Positions 6,156 through 13,802 of a stretch of DNA of 37,442 nucleotides are shown piece by piece. The DNA is from Candidatus Gastranaerophilales bacterium (GTDB taxonomy: Bacteria > Cyanobacteriota > Vampirovibrionia > Gastranaerophilales > Gastranaerophilaceae). The stretch spans positions 1-37,442 of the forward strand of contig CALUVI010000019.1 in assembly GCA_944324185.1 (NCBI GenBank), in the 5' to 3' direction. Positions within the stretch are counted from its first letter, which is position 1, and each line of letters opens with the position of its first letter. The notes below the pieces were generated by a model. The model saw only the letters and a list, made by a program, of their open reading frames with translations, did not search any database and had not been told where the DNA came from. The position numbers and the translations under genes were made by a program.

Positions 6156-8327
6156 ATGCAAAAAGTTTTAGATTTTATATCATCAAAACAATTCAGAAAT
6201 GTAATTTGTTTTATTTTATTCACTTTTTTACTCACAATAACTATATCTTCCCAGAACTTCTTTTTCCAGAAAGTTATTGAAAACGGTATCAGCAAAAAAG
6301 ATATTGTTGCGCAGAAAGATATAAAAGTTATTGATACCAAAAAGACAGAGCAGCATAAAAAAGAGGTTGCACAGAGCGTTGAACCTATTTTAACTCAGGC
6401 TGAGGACGAATTTATTGCAACAAGCCTTTCAACTCTTCAAAATTCCGTGATGAGAATTAGGGATAAAAAAATTTCAGATCAGGTAAAAAAAGAAGAGTTA
6501 AATGTTTTATTTGATGAATCCGGCAAAAAAGGGCTTGTTGACTTTTTGCTAAAATCTAACGAAGACGATTTGAGAATGGTTTTTGATAATGCAAAAATTA
6601 CTCTGACTTCAGTTCTTAATGTCGGTGTTTCATCAAAAGATTTTGAAAATAACAACGTAGATTTAATTATAAAAAACAATCTTCCTAATAATGTTCCAAA
6701 GTATCAGGGTTCTCTTATTACAGGAATTTTAAATCAGGTAATTGTACCGAACCTTGTTGTTGACGAGTTTGCAACGGAAATTGCAAAGAAAAATGCCCAG
6801 AATGCAGTCAAACCTTATGAAGTTGTTTTTAAAAAAGGTGATAAGATTGTATTTGAAGGCGAACCTGTTACAAAGTTAAAAAGAGATGCACTTAGAGCAG
6901 CCGGATATAACGTACTTGAAATCAACTACGGCGGCATACTCGGGTTGTTTATTCTTACTGCATTTTTTACTTTTGTATTTCTTCAGTATGAGAGAAATTT
7001 TGAAAAACAGTATTATGACGCTAAACACATGACAATGGCTGCAACATTTACTCTTGTGCTTGCCTTTATAGCAGTCCTGCTGCCGACAGGATTTTCTCCG
7101 TATATAATTCCGATACCGGCTTATACAATACTTTTGTCAATATTTACAACACCAAGAAATGCTTATTTTGCTTCCACAATCCTTCTTGCATTGATTGCAA
7201 TAGGAATGCACTGGAATATTGAAGTGATTGTTTCATTTATGCTTTTAAATACGGTTGTTATGACAGCGGTTTCAAAGCTAAAATTTTCAAAACGTTCAGA
7301 TTTGCTTATTGTAAGCTCAAAAATATCCCTTGCAGGTATCCTGATTGTCGGCGGCATATATTTTCTTGAAAAATACATGATGGACATTAACAATTTCCTT
7401 ATTTTAAGAGACTTGGAACTCATCATAGTAAACTGTTTTGTAATAAGCGGAATTCTCGTACTCGGTGTTCTGCCGCTTATTGAAAACATTTTCAGAATAC
7501 TCACTCCATACGGTTTATCAGAACTTGCCGATCATAATCAGGAATTATTAAAACGTCTTATGCAGGAAGCTCCGGGAACATTTAACCACAGCCTGACAGT
7601 ATCACATTTGTGTGAAAATGCAGCAGAAGCTATCGGTGCAAATCCTGTTCTGGCAAGAGTCGGGGCTATGTACCATGATATAGGAAAACTTATGCGCCCG
7701 ATGTTTTTTGTTGAAAACCAATCATTTTACGGAATTGAAAACCCGCATAAAACCTGCACTCCGAGATTTAGTAAAATGCTTATAACCGCACACCCTAAAG
7801 ACGGTATAGAACTTGCTAAAGACGCCCACCTTCCGCAGGTTATTAACAATTTTATATTGCAGCACCACGGAACAAGTCTTGTCAGCTATTTCTACAACGA
7901 AGCTCTGAAAGAAGAAGGAGCTGATAATGTTAAAGAAGAGCAATTCCGTTATCCGGGTCCAAAACCGAATATGAAAGAAACTGCTATTCTGATGCTTGCA
8001 GATGCTATTGAATCAGCAGTAAGAGCAGCCAAAAATCCTTCTAATGAAGAAATTGATGCTATAATTAATAAAATAATTAAAGAACGCCTGAACGACGGAC
8101 AGCTTTCTGACTCACCTCTAACATTAAAAGACTTGAAAACGATAGCGGAAACTTTCTCAAGAATGCTGAGAGGTATGCACCACAAGAGAATTAAGTATCA
8201 CAATGACCTTGTTCAGGAACTTGACAAAAACAATATATTAAATCACGAAGTATTAAAACAGACTCTTGATACTGGTTTGGAATCTAAAGTTAAAGAGCTT
8301 GAAAGCAAAAAGAATGACAACAATTAA
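6156..8327 (+). CDS. pgpH: 7TM-HD family phosphohydrolase, PgpH-like (cyclic di-AMP phosphodiesterase family)
   Basis: 723 residues. Order of parts: N-terminal membrane helix (about 13-33), a large extracytoplasmic 7TMR-HDED region to about 260, a polytopic membrane domain (about 262-470) and a cytoplasmic HD domain (about 472-690). Metal-binding HD motifs are intact: FNHSL near 475, MYHDIGK with the His-Asp pair near 507-508, and QHHGT further on. In Listeria and Bacillus this family degrades cyclic di-AMP to pApA; that activity here is by homology. ATG 6156 follows AAAGGAT. The end overlaps ybeY by 14 bp. The pgpH-ybeY-dgkA order is conserved in Firmicutes, which supports the call. Confidence 0.92.
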   Translation: MQKVLDFISSKQFRNVICFILFTFLLTITISSQNFFFQKVIENGISKKDIVAQKDIKVIDTKKTEQHKKEVAQSVEPILTQAEDEFIATSLSTLQNSVMRIRDKKISDQVKKEELNVLFDESGKKGLVDFLLKSNEDDLRMVFDNAKITLTSVLNVGVSSKDFENNNVDLIIKNNLPNNVPKYQGSLITGILNQVIVPNLVVDEFATEIAKKNAQNAVKPYEVVFKKGDKIVFEGEPVTKLKRDALRAAGYNVLEINYGGILGLFILTAFFTFVFLQYERNFEKQYYDAKHMTMAATFTLVLAFIAVLLPTGFSPYIIPIPAYTILLSIFTTPRNAYFASTILLALIAIGMHWNIEVIVSFMLLNTVVMTAVSKLKFSKRSDLLIVSSKISLAGILIVGGIYFLEKYMMDINNFLILRDLELIIVNCFVISGILVLGVLPLIENIFRILTPYGLSELADHNQELLKRLMQEAPGTFNHSLTVSHLCENAAEAIGANPVLARVGAMYHDIGKLMRPMFFVENQSFYGIENPHKTCTPRFSKMLITAHPKDGIELAKDAHLPQVINNFILQHHGTSLVSYFYNEALKEEGADNVKEEQFRYPGPKPNMKETAILMLADAIESAVRAAKNPSNEEIDAIINKIIKERLNDGQLSDSPLTLKDLKTIAETFSRMLRGMHHKRIKYHNDLVQELDKNNILNHEVLKQTLDTGLESKVKELESKKNDNN

Positions 8328-8823
8328 TATTTTTACGGAAAATATTTTTGAAAGCTGGAAAGTAGACGAAAAAGATGTTATAGAAAAAACTAGAAAAATG
8401 CTGGAGTTTTATATAAAAACTCTCAAGGATAAATCCTGCTTAAACGGAAAAGAATACGATACGATTACACTTGATATTGTTTTTTGCGATTCTAATAAAA
8501 CGCACGAACTTAACAGGGAATACAGAGATAAGGATTATCCTGCAGATATCATAACTTTTGCAATTTTTGCAGATGATGAAAATAGTTTTATTTTTGACGG
8601 AGAAATTAATCTCGGGGAAATTATTATAGCGCTGGATAAGGTAATAGAAGGGGATAACAGAGATATAAGCTATTCAAAGAATAAAGAACAGGAACTGTAT
8701 TTTTTAATAAGCCACGGGCTTATGCACTTACTGGGATTTGACCACAGAGACGAAGAAGAATACAATTTTGTTATAAGGGAACAGCGAAAAGCTCTGGAGT
8801 GTATCGAATATGACAAAATTTAA
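8314..8823 (+). CDS. ybeY: Endoribonuclease YbeY (rRNA maturation factor)
   Basis: 169 residues from ATG 8314 (MTTINIFTEN...). The upstream in-frame ATG 8266 would put 16 lysine-rich residues inside the pgpH frame and is less likely. The family zinc motif H-G-L-M-H-L-L-G-F-D-H is complete near the C-terminus (three histidines in HxxxHxxxxxH form). YbeY acts in 16S rRNA 3'-end processing and ribosome quality control as a metal-dependent single-strand RNase. It overlaps pgpH by 14 bp and dgkA by 14 bp, which suggests translational coupling of all three. Confidence 0.94.
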   Translation: MTTINIFTENIFESWKVDEKDVIEKTRKMLEFYIKTLKDKSCLNGKEYDTITLDIVFCDSNKTHELNREYRDKDYPADIITFAIFADDENSFIFDGEINLGEIIIALDKVIEGDNRDISYSKNKEQELYFLISHGLMHLLGFDHRDEEEYNFVIREQRKALECIEYDKI

Positions 8824-9187
8824 GTCGCAGGGATTTAACAATACTTTTAAAAACGCAAGAAAAGGCTTTAGACTCGTTCTAAAAAGCGAATTGAATATCA
8901 GAATACACGTTGCTGCTGCAACACTTGTTCTGTTTCTGGCTTTATTATTGAAATTTTCAGCGCTGGAGTTTTGCGTTCTGCTCTTTGTAATAGGGCTTGT
9001 AATTGTCGCTGAAATGCTAAATACTGCAATAGAATTTACCCTTGATTCAATTTATCATAACAAATTCTCCAGAATGGTCGGTATGGCAAAAGATATTTCT
9101 GCAGGCGCTGTAATGTTTGCAACTATTATAAGCGTTTTTGTCGGAATTATTTTGTTCACAAGTAAGCTGCTTGAACTTTTACACTAG
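8810..9187 (+). CDS. dgkA: Diacylglycerol/undecaprenol kinase, DgkA family
   Basis: 125 residues, typical for this small trimeric membrane kinase. An N-terminal amphipathic part (FNNTFKNARKGF) is followed by three membrane helices (about 33-50, 54-70, 96-116). The active-site signature AEMLNTAIEFTLD is intact between helices 2 and 3, with AKDISAGAV after it. Gram-positive members phosphorylate undecaprenol and proteobacterial ones diacylglycerol; the sequence alone does not decide. It is the last gene of the pgpH-ybeY-dgkA unit. Confidence 0.92.
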   Translation: MTKFKSQGFNNTFKNARKGFRLVLKSELNIRIHVAAATLVLFLALLLKFSALEFCVLLFVIGLVIVAEMLNTAIEFTLDSIYHNKFSRMVGMAKDISAGAVMFATIISVFVGIILFTSKLLELLH

Positions 9188-9225
9188 TATTTCCGTCTTT
9201 TTCTAATTTTTATTATTTGTACTTT

Positions 9226-9294
9226 TTTGTAAAGAATTGTAACAATATATCTGTTGTCGTGCAATTTTATATAAGAAATATACTTTATATATAT
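9226..9294 (+). promoter_or_regulatory. Promoter with HLR1-like (RpaB-type) tandem box, drives the 9291-9433 transcript
   Basis: The minus strand at 9226-9243 reads GTTACAAT-TC-TTTACAAA, a perfect match to the cyanobacterial HLR1 consensus (two K-TTACA-W-W octamers separated by 2 nt). TATACT at 9279-9284 lies 35 nt downstream, and ATACTTTATATATAT (9280-9294) is identical over 15 nt to the same region of the promoter at 19835-19849. No good -35 box is seen (TTGTCG at 9254-9259 with 19-nt spacing), as expected for an activator-dependent promoter. Confidence 0.55.
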
Positions 9295-9433
9295 GTAAGT
9301 CAAAAATGACAAACATTAAATAAACACGGAACACATAACACAACCTTTCATACAACCTACACACTAACCTTCTACACATGAGGAATTATTAAAAAAGATT
9401 CCGAACCTTTCCGACAAAGAAAGGTTTTTTTTT
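9291..9433 (+). ncRNA. Candidate small RNA with HLR1-type promoter and intrinsic terminator
   Basis: Bounded by a predicted start at about 9291 and the terminator at 9404-9433, giving about 143 nt. It contains no credible reading frame; the two ATGs open frames of only four or five codons. A long central stretch (about 9330-9378) is rich in A and C and nearly free of G, so it should be unpaired. It contains CCTTTC and CCTTCT, which are complementary to GAAAGG/AGAAGG-type ribosome-binding sites used by genes in this window. This fits a regulatory RNA that covers Shine-Dalgarno sequences. It could instead be only the 3' tail of the dgkA message. Confidence 0.45.
9404..9433 (+). terminator. Intrinsic terminator
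   Basis: Perfect 8-bp stem AACCTTTC (9404-9411) with GAAAGGTT (9419-9426), loop of 7 nt, followed by an uninterrupted T-tract to 9433. It closes the candidate small RNA and any read-through from the pgpH-ybeY-dgkA unit. Confidence 0.9.
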
Positions 9434-9440
9434 GTGGGGG

Positions 9441-9495
9441 GGGTAAATATATCGGGCTGGTCTGGTAGGTAGAACTACCCGTTTCGTGTCATTGT
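9441..9495 (+). repeat. Dispersed GGGTAAAT repeat, degenerate copy
   Basis: Starts GGGTAAATATATCGGG, directly after a run of eight G (9436-9443 overlapping the start). It follows the pattern of the better copy at 9507-9580, including GTAGGTAGAAC and GTGTCATT, but with several differences. The two lie in tandem. Confidence 0.6.
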
Positions 9496-9506
9496 GGGGG
9501 GGGGGA

Positions 9507-9580
9507 GGGTAAATGTATCGGGTTAGAAAGTAAAACTTTCAAGAGTGCCGTCATTCAGAGGGCGGAAACCCGATGAATCC
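9507..9580 (+). repeat. Dispersed GGGTAAAT repeat, 74-bp copy A
   Basis: Counted base by base, this 74-bp block matches 35454-35527 at 66 of 74 positions. Inner parts can pair: TCGGGTT near the start with AACCCGA near the end, and GAAAG with CTTTC. One of the eight differences changes an A-U pair to G-U, so the stem survives. It is preceded by a run of ten G (9496-9505). Confidence 0.85.
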
Positions 9581-9833
9581 CTTTAACCTGTGTCAGATTT
9601 ACCCCCTCCCTAGCCCTCCCCGTTGGAGAGGGAACGCGCGCTGAGGTTCAATTGGGAGAAGAATCAGGTATACCTTTTTAATGTTAAAGGGATTCTTTAC
9701 CCCTGAATTGTTGTCGAGTTCAAAATGATAGCACATTTGTTGTTTAACCTGCCAACCCAATGTACTTACCCCCGGAATGACTTTTTAAATGTAGGCTTTA
9801 TCAAGCTTACATTAACTCTATGGATTAAAATAA

Positions 9834-11135
9834 TTATAAATTCTCAGTCAGTGTAAAATCCTCATCATTGACTTCTCTTAAAAAATTTGTCCAGCTGTTA
9901 TAGTATTCTGCAAGAGCCTGAGAATATCCTATAATTATTGATTTATAAGACTGCTTCATAACAATTAATGCAGTTATATCAGATTTACCCTCTTCATAAC
10001 TGTCCTTTGAAGTCTCAATTAATTTTTCTGAATCCGTTATAATCTTTTTTTCATAATGGTTTAAGTTATCAGCAGCAGTCAAAAATCGTTCATAAGCGGC
10101 AGAAACATCTTTTACAGCTCTGTTTTTTACTGAAGTGTATTTTAATTCAGTCTGTTTGAGCTTAAGTGCTGCATTTTGGATTTCAGGAGAATAATTGTAG
10201 AACAAAGGAATATTAACAAGACTCGCGCCTGCGTATGCGCCATTATTAAAATTCCCGCTGTCAGTATATCTTCCCAACTGATAAGCGTATCCGCCTGAAA
10301 TTTGTATGTCCGGAATTCTTTGCCTTGCAACTACAGTCATATTTTTCTCTGCAACATCTATTTCCTGCTTTGCAATTTTTATATCGAATCGGTTATCAAT
10401 TGCTTTTTGTACAATCTGGTCAAAGTCAGGAAAATTGTAATCAGGAGGAGGTGTCATCATCTCTTCAAAGTTATTCTCCTCTGTAAACAATTTATCCATA
10501 CTGTCATAAGTTACATCTTCTGGATTGTTTATTACTTTATTAAAATCCGCAAGAGCCTTATTTACGCTCACGCGTGCGGAATTAACCTGTGTAATCATCT
10601 GATTGAGCGCAATCTCAGCCTGCATTACATCAATATCCTGCGATTTATGGCTCTTAACACGGCTCCTTGCAATATCCAGAAGCTCCTCCTGTAATTCCTT
10701 TTGCTGCTCCAGAGTAAATAAAATAGACTTTGTCGCAACAAGGTTTATATACGCTTCTCTTACGTCCATCTTCAAATCAAAAGTCGTATAATCGATATTT
10801 TTCTCAACAAGCTTTAAATTAGATTCCGCAAGTTTTTTACGTGCACTTCTTTTAGCTATTTCAAAATTTTCACTAACGCCAAGCTGCTTAGGCTCATTAT
10901 TTCCGGATGCCCCCATAAAATAAAACGCATCAAAAGACGGATTTTGGAGCCGGTTTGCAGTTTTAATATTATTTTTTGCAATATTTCTCTCTAATCTTGC
11001 AGCCTGTAAATCAATATTGTTTTTTAATGCAGCATCAATTGCTTCATTTAAATATACTTTCTTTATAGTTGTTTCTGCATATATTAAAGGCTGTAACATT
11101 AAAACAAATATCACTGCCAAAAATAATCTCTTCAT
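9834..11135 (-). CDS. TolC-like outer-membrane efflux protein (CusC/CzcC-type)
   Basis: 433 residues from the ATG at 11135. This start is chosen because it opens a clear signal peptide (MKRLFLAVIFVLMLQPLIYA, cut before ETT). Longer readings to 11180 would overlap the previous gene and bury the signal peptide. Two outer-membrane efflux repeats are visible, with heptad-rich helices (DAALKNNIDLQAARLERNIAKNN; KAIDNRFDIKIAKQEIDVAEKN). The family forms trimeric channels for RND or metal-efflux pumps. NPSFDAFYFMG after the first helix is CzcC-like. No pump genes flank it; it lies alone behind a YvlD-type gene. An extended -10 box lies so close to the ATG that a leaderless mRNA is possible. Confidence 0.85.
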   Translation of the reverse strand: MKRLFLAVIFVLMLQPLIYAETTIKKVYLNEAIDAALKNNIDLQAARLERNIAKNNIKTANRLQNPSFDAFYFMGASGNNEPKQLGVSENFEIAKRSARKKLAESNLKLVEKNIDYTTFDLKMDVREAYINLVATKSILFTLEQQKELQEELLDIARSRVKSHKSQDIDVMQAEIALNQMITQVNSARVSVNKALADFNKVINNPEDVTYDSMDKLFTEENNFEEMMTPPPDYNFPDFDQIVQKAIDNRFDIKIAKQEIDVAEKNMTVVARQRIPDIQISGGYAYQLGRYTDSGNFNNGAYAGASLVNIPLFYNYSPEIQNAALKLKQTELKYTSVKNRAVKDVSAAYERFLTAADNLNHYEKKIITDSEKLIETSKDSYEEGKSDITALIVMKQSYKSIIIGYSQALAEYYNSWTNFLREVNDEDFTLTENL

Positions 11136-11141
11136 AAGATT

Positions 11142-11150
11142 ATTATACCA
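11142..11150 (-). promoter_or_regulatory. Extended -10 promoter element before the lone TolC-like gene
   Basis: On the minus strand the sequence reads TGGTATAAT, a perfect extended -10. Only six bases separate it from the ATG at 11135, so transcription would start at about the A of the ATG. No Shine-Dalgarno lies between. The element sits in the 25-bp gap after the upstream gene. Confidence 0.5.
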
Positions 11151-11160
11151 GAAATACATC

Positions 11161-11493
11161 TTAAATTTTATTAACCGCAAGAGAAAACAGAGACAGCAGC
11201 AGCGAGCCTAAAAGAGCGCTTAAGAAGCCTTCGACTTCAAACCCCGGTGTAATCCATCCTGCAAGCATAAACATCAAAGCATTAATTACAAGACTAAACA
11301 GCCCGAGAGTCAAAATCGTAACAGGAAGAGTTATTATTTGCACAAATGGTTTTATAAAAGCATTAACAAGTGCAAGAATTATACAAACAAACATTGCGCT
11401 TAAAAAATTATCAACCTCAATTCCCGGAACTATCCATGAGACAAATATTATTAACAGGGCGTATAAAAGCCATCTTAAGATTATATTTAACAT
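11161..11493 (-). CDS. YvlD/phage-holin-4-like small membrane protein
   Basis: 110 residues with four hydrophobic helices and the duplicated pattern of this family: SWIVPGIEVDNFLSAMFV in the first half and GWITPGFEVEGFLSALLG in the second, with LVNAFIKPFVQIITLPVTILTLGL between. The family is widespread in bacteria; some members affect envelope stress or antimicrobial peptide sensitivity, but function is largely unknown and a true holin role is not supported. AGGAGGG precedes ATG 11493. It ends 25 bp before the TolC-like gene. Confidence 0.85.
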   Translation of the reverse strand: MLNIILRWLLYALLIIFVSWIVPGIEVDNFLSAMFVCIILALVNAFIKPFVQIITLPVTILTLGLFSLVINALMFMLAGWITPGFEVEGFLSALLGSLLLSLFSLAVNKI

Positions 11494-11570
11494 ATTTACC
11501 CTCCTGATTTATTATTTTCGGAAAAATAATAAAATAAATTATCCGGTTTACTTAATTTTATAAAATAAAA

Positions 11571-11602
11571 AAAAGAACACCAGCATTTGGTGCTCTTTTT
11601 TT
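11571..11602 (-). terminator. Intrinsic terminator, probably bidirectional
   Basis: Stem around CACCA/TGGTG (11578-11582 with 11588-11592), extended by AGA/TCT across one mismatch. An A-tract lies on the left and a T-tract on the right, so it has a U-run in either direction. It follows the stop of the minus-strand gene at 11615. Confidence 0.75.
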
Positions 11603-11614
11603 ATGAATAACTAA

Positions 11615-11890
11615 CTACTTAAGGTTAGTAGGAACAAATGGAGCAAAATAGCCTTTTGATGGATCAAAGTCCTCACGAACTATTTTCTTCATTACTTCTC
11701 TGTTTTCTGCAAATTCTTTCACATATTTATCATCAACTTTGTTATCAGCTAAAGTACCGACAGGAGTTGTATCTGTAAAGAATGCCGGTTTTGTTTCTTC
11801 CTTTATAAGATTTTCTGCTTTTTTCAAATCCTTTGAAGCTATTTTCTTTCCGCCGTTAAAATTCATAAATGATACTCTTGTTACTTGCAT
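11615..11890 (-). CDS. Small conserved-looking protein of unknown function
   Basis: 91 residues, no signal peptide or membrane segment. The start is rich in basic and polar residues (MQVTRVSFMNFNGGKK), then a lysine/glutamate helix, and a C-terminal KGYFAPFVPTNLK. ATG 11890 follows AGAAAGGA on the minus strand. It is flanked by terminators on both sides (11571-11602 and 11958-11998), so it is probably a single-gene transcript. I do not recognise the family. Confidence 0.65.
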   Translation of the reverse strand: MQVTRVSFMNFNGGKKIASKDLKKAENLIKEETKPAFFTDTTPVGTLADNKVDDKYVKEFAENREVMKKIVREDFDPSKGYFAPFVPTNLK

Positions 11891-11957
11891 AATAATTTGT
11901 CCTTTCTTAACTTACAATCTATTAAACACACATAAAAATAAAATTTGCTAGGGAGAC

Positions 11958-11998
11958 GAAAAAGACTTATCAAAACTTTACATTGATAAATCTTTTTC
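11958..11998 (-). terminator. Long hairpin terminator
   Basis: A 16-bp stem with one mismatch pairs 11958-11973 (GAAAAAGACTTATCAA) with 11983-11998. The minus strand ends the stem in five T. It lies 20 bp after the stop of the minus-strand gene at 12018. Confidence 0.7.
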
Positions 11999-12017
11999 AT
12001 ACTATATTCCACAAAAC

Positions 12018-12266
12018 TTATTCTTCTATAGAAGCGCCTTCACTTTCATTAGCGAGTTCCAGTAATCTGTATGAAAGATAGGCTCCGAGTGCAACTGCCT
12101 TTAAGTCGATACTTTCGTCGTGTTTAGCAACTTCAAGAATTGCACTGTTAACTTCCGGATTTTCTTCTTTAAGGTATTTCACCATATTTTTCCGCCAGTT
12201 CTGCACATCCTGAAATGCTTCGGAAAAGACTTCCGATGATATATCCTCTGTTATAATTGGCAGCAT
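12018..12266 (-). CDS. Small acidic protein of unknown function
   Basis: 82 residues from the ATG at 12266 (MLPIITEDISSEVF...), which has AGGAGAAAG just upstream. A longer reading to 12311 lacks such a site. The protein is acidic and predicted helical: SEAFQDVQNWRKNMVKYL, then SAILEVAKHDESIDLKAVALG and a glutamate-rich tail. No signal, cysteine or metal motif. It has its own downstream hairpin terminator. Not recognised. Confidence 0.65.
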   Translation of the reverse strand: MLPIITEDISSEVFSEAFQDVQNWRKNMVKYLKEENPEVNSAILEVAKHDESIDLKAVALGAYLSYRLLELANESEGASIEE

Positions 12267-12335
12267 ACTTCTTTCTCCTATGTTTGTGTATTGATTATAT
12301 AACATATTCAAATAAGATACAATACACTATATATA

Positions 12336-13802
12336 TTAAGAATGTTTTTTAGATTTCTTTTTGCCTTTGCAGTCATCCGTTTTTAACTCTACTTCACCGT
12401 TTGCAATATTTCTGCCGATATTTTTTTCTAAAGTTGCTTTTGCAGCATTATAATCAAACATTGTCTGGTAATACGTAAGCATGGCATTCTGGTACTGTAC
12501 CTGAGCTTCTTTGAGTTCAATCGGGTCGCCGACTCCGACTTTATACCTGCCAAAAGATAGTTCATAATTTTCTTTTGCCTGCTTTACTCCTAAAGTTGCA
12601 ACCGGAATTTTATTTTTCTTTTCAGTTAAAGAATAATACGATTCCTGAACTTCATAATAAATATTATTCATTGTATTAATTGCGTTAGATTGTTCTTTTG
12701 AATAAAGCGCTTTCGCCTCTTTAATTTCATTTTTGATAAGCATTCCGTTTATTGTAGGAAAATTCAAATAACCGCCGTAATTATAACCGTAGTTTGAAGT
12801 CGGGTGTTTTCCGCCGATCTGGTATTGTCCTTCAATTGTCAGTTGCGGAAAGTAAGATTTTTTAACCAGTTTTACATTTTGTCTTGCCTCTTCAACCTTT
12901 ACCTCCGCAAGAAGGAATTCCGGTCTTGATTCCCGCGCGGTATCTATAGCTTTTTCCAGAGTTATATCGCAAGGATCATATCTTAACTCTTCTGCTACTT
13001 TGTACTTGTTTGTATAAGGAAGCCCCATCATATTATTTAGTTTAGCCATTGCAACATCAACACCGTTTTCAGCCTGAATAAGGGTTAATTTTGCATTGCT
13101 CAAATTAACCTCTGCAATTGTCACATCAACTTTTGGTTTTATACCGGCTTTGTAGAAGGCTTTTGCCTGATCATAAAAAGCGGCGTATCTGGCAACGGAA
13201 TCCTCTGCAACTTTTTTTGCTTCGATTGCATACTGCAAATTGTAATACGCTTTTTTAACTTCACATATAACATCGTTAATCGTACCGGTTAAAGTAATTT
13301 TATACCCTTTATTGTCCAACTTTCTAATTGTTACCTGATTTTGTGTTACCCCAAAGTCATAAAGCATCTGGGAGGCACTTATTTGACCGAGAACCCAGTA
13401 GTTGAATACAAGATTTCTGCCTAAAGCGTCTGACAACTGGAGCTGCTTAATCTTGGTATAACCGGTCTGCCAGCCAAATTGAGGAAAATAAGCCGCCCAT
13501 GTCTGGCGTATTCTGGCATCAGATGCAAACACATCCTGCATAGCAGCCTGAATCCGGGGATTATTTCCGAGCGCGTATTTTAAACATTCCTCAAGAGTAA
13601 TATCTATTCCTGTTTCAATCCCGCCTTGAATAACAAGATTATCATTTTCTTGTGATTTTTTAGGCTCAACATCCTTGCTGTCAGGATATTCTTCTTTCTT
13701 AATCTCATTTCCGAGTTTACTGTCCTTATGCCACAGAGAAGCATTACAAGACGGCATGAACATCATTAAGGAGAGTATAAAAACAATAAAAGCTCTTATC
13801 AT
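12336..13802 (-). CDS. TolC-family outer-membrane channel of the RND efflux operon
   Basis: 488 residues with an N-terminal signal sequence ([21 protein letters not shown]). The cysteine in PSCNAS is not a good lipobox, so signal peptidase I cleavage is more likely. After a charged linker come two efflux repeats: [31 protein letters not shown] near residue 75 and [30 protein letters not shown] near 285. The tail is lysine-rich ([10 protein letters not shown]). AAGGAGAA precedes the ATG. The start overlaps the stop of the pump gene as ATGA, so the two are translationally coupled. It should form the outer-membrane exit duct for the pump. Confidence 0.93.
   Translation of the reverse strand: MIRAFIVFILSLMMFMPSCNASLWHKDSKLGNEIKKEEYPDSKDVEPKKSQENDNLVIQGGIETGIDITLEECLKYALGNNPRIQAAMQDVFASDARIRQTWAAYFPQFGWQTGYTKIKQLQLSDALGRNLVFNYWVLGQISASQMLYDFGVTQNQVTIRKLDNKGYKITLTGTINDVICEVKKAYYNLQYAIEAKKVAEDSVARYAAFYDQAKAFYKAGIKPKVDVTIAEVNLSNAKLTLIQAENGVDVAMAKLNNMMGLPYTNKYKVAEELRYDPCDITLEKAIDTARESRPEFLLAEVKVEEARQNVKLVKKSYFPQLTIEGQYQIGGKHPTSNYGYNYGGYLNFPTINGMLIKNEIKEAKALYSKEQSNAINTMNNIYYEVQESYYSLTEKKNKIPVATLGVKQAKENYELSFGRYKVGVGDPIELKEAQVQYQNAMLTYYQTMFDYNAAKATLEKNIGRNIANGEVELKTDDCKGKKKSKKHS

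Larger units (their letters stand above)
9188..9833. other. Gene-free gap with regulatory, small-RNA and repeat signals
   Basis: 646 bp with no supported protein gene. In order: an HLR1-like tandem box and -10 (9226-9294), a probable small RNA to a strong terminator (to 9433), two tandem copies of a dispersed repeat each preceded by a G-tract (9441-9495 and 9507-9580), a C-rich block (9597-9620) that is a near-inverted copy of the repeat head, and an imperfect stem at 9791-9816 without a T-tract. The last 20 bp are the 3' edge of the minus-strand TolC-like gene's untranslated region. Confidence 0.7.

Noticed and set aside
10302-10694. 130-codon open frame antisense to the TolC-like gene
   Set aside because: Shadow frame with Cys/Phe/Ile-rich composition and no start signal.
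11161-11493. Phage holin, as the family name of this protein might suggest
   Set aside because: No phage genes are near, and the YvlD-type family is a common chromosomal membrane protein.
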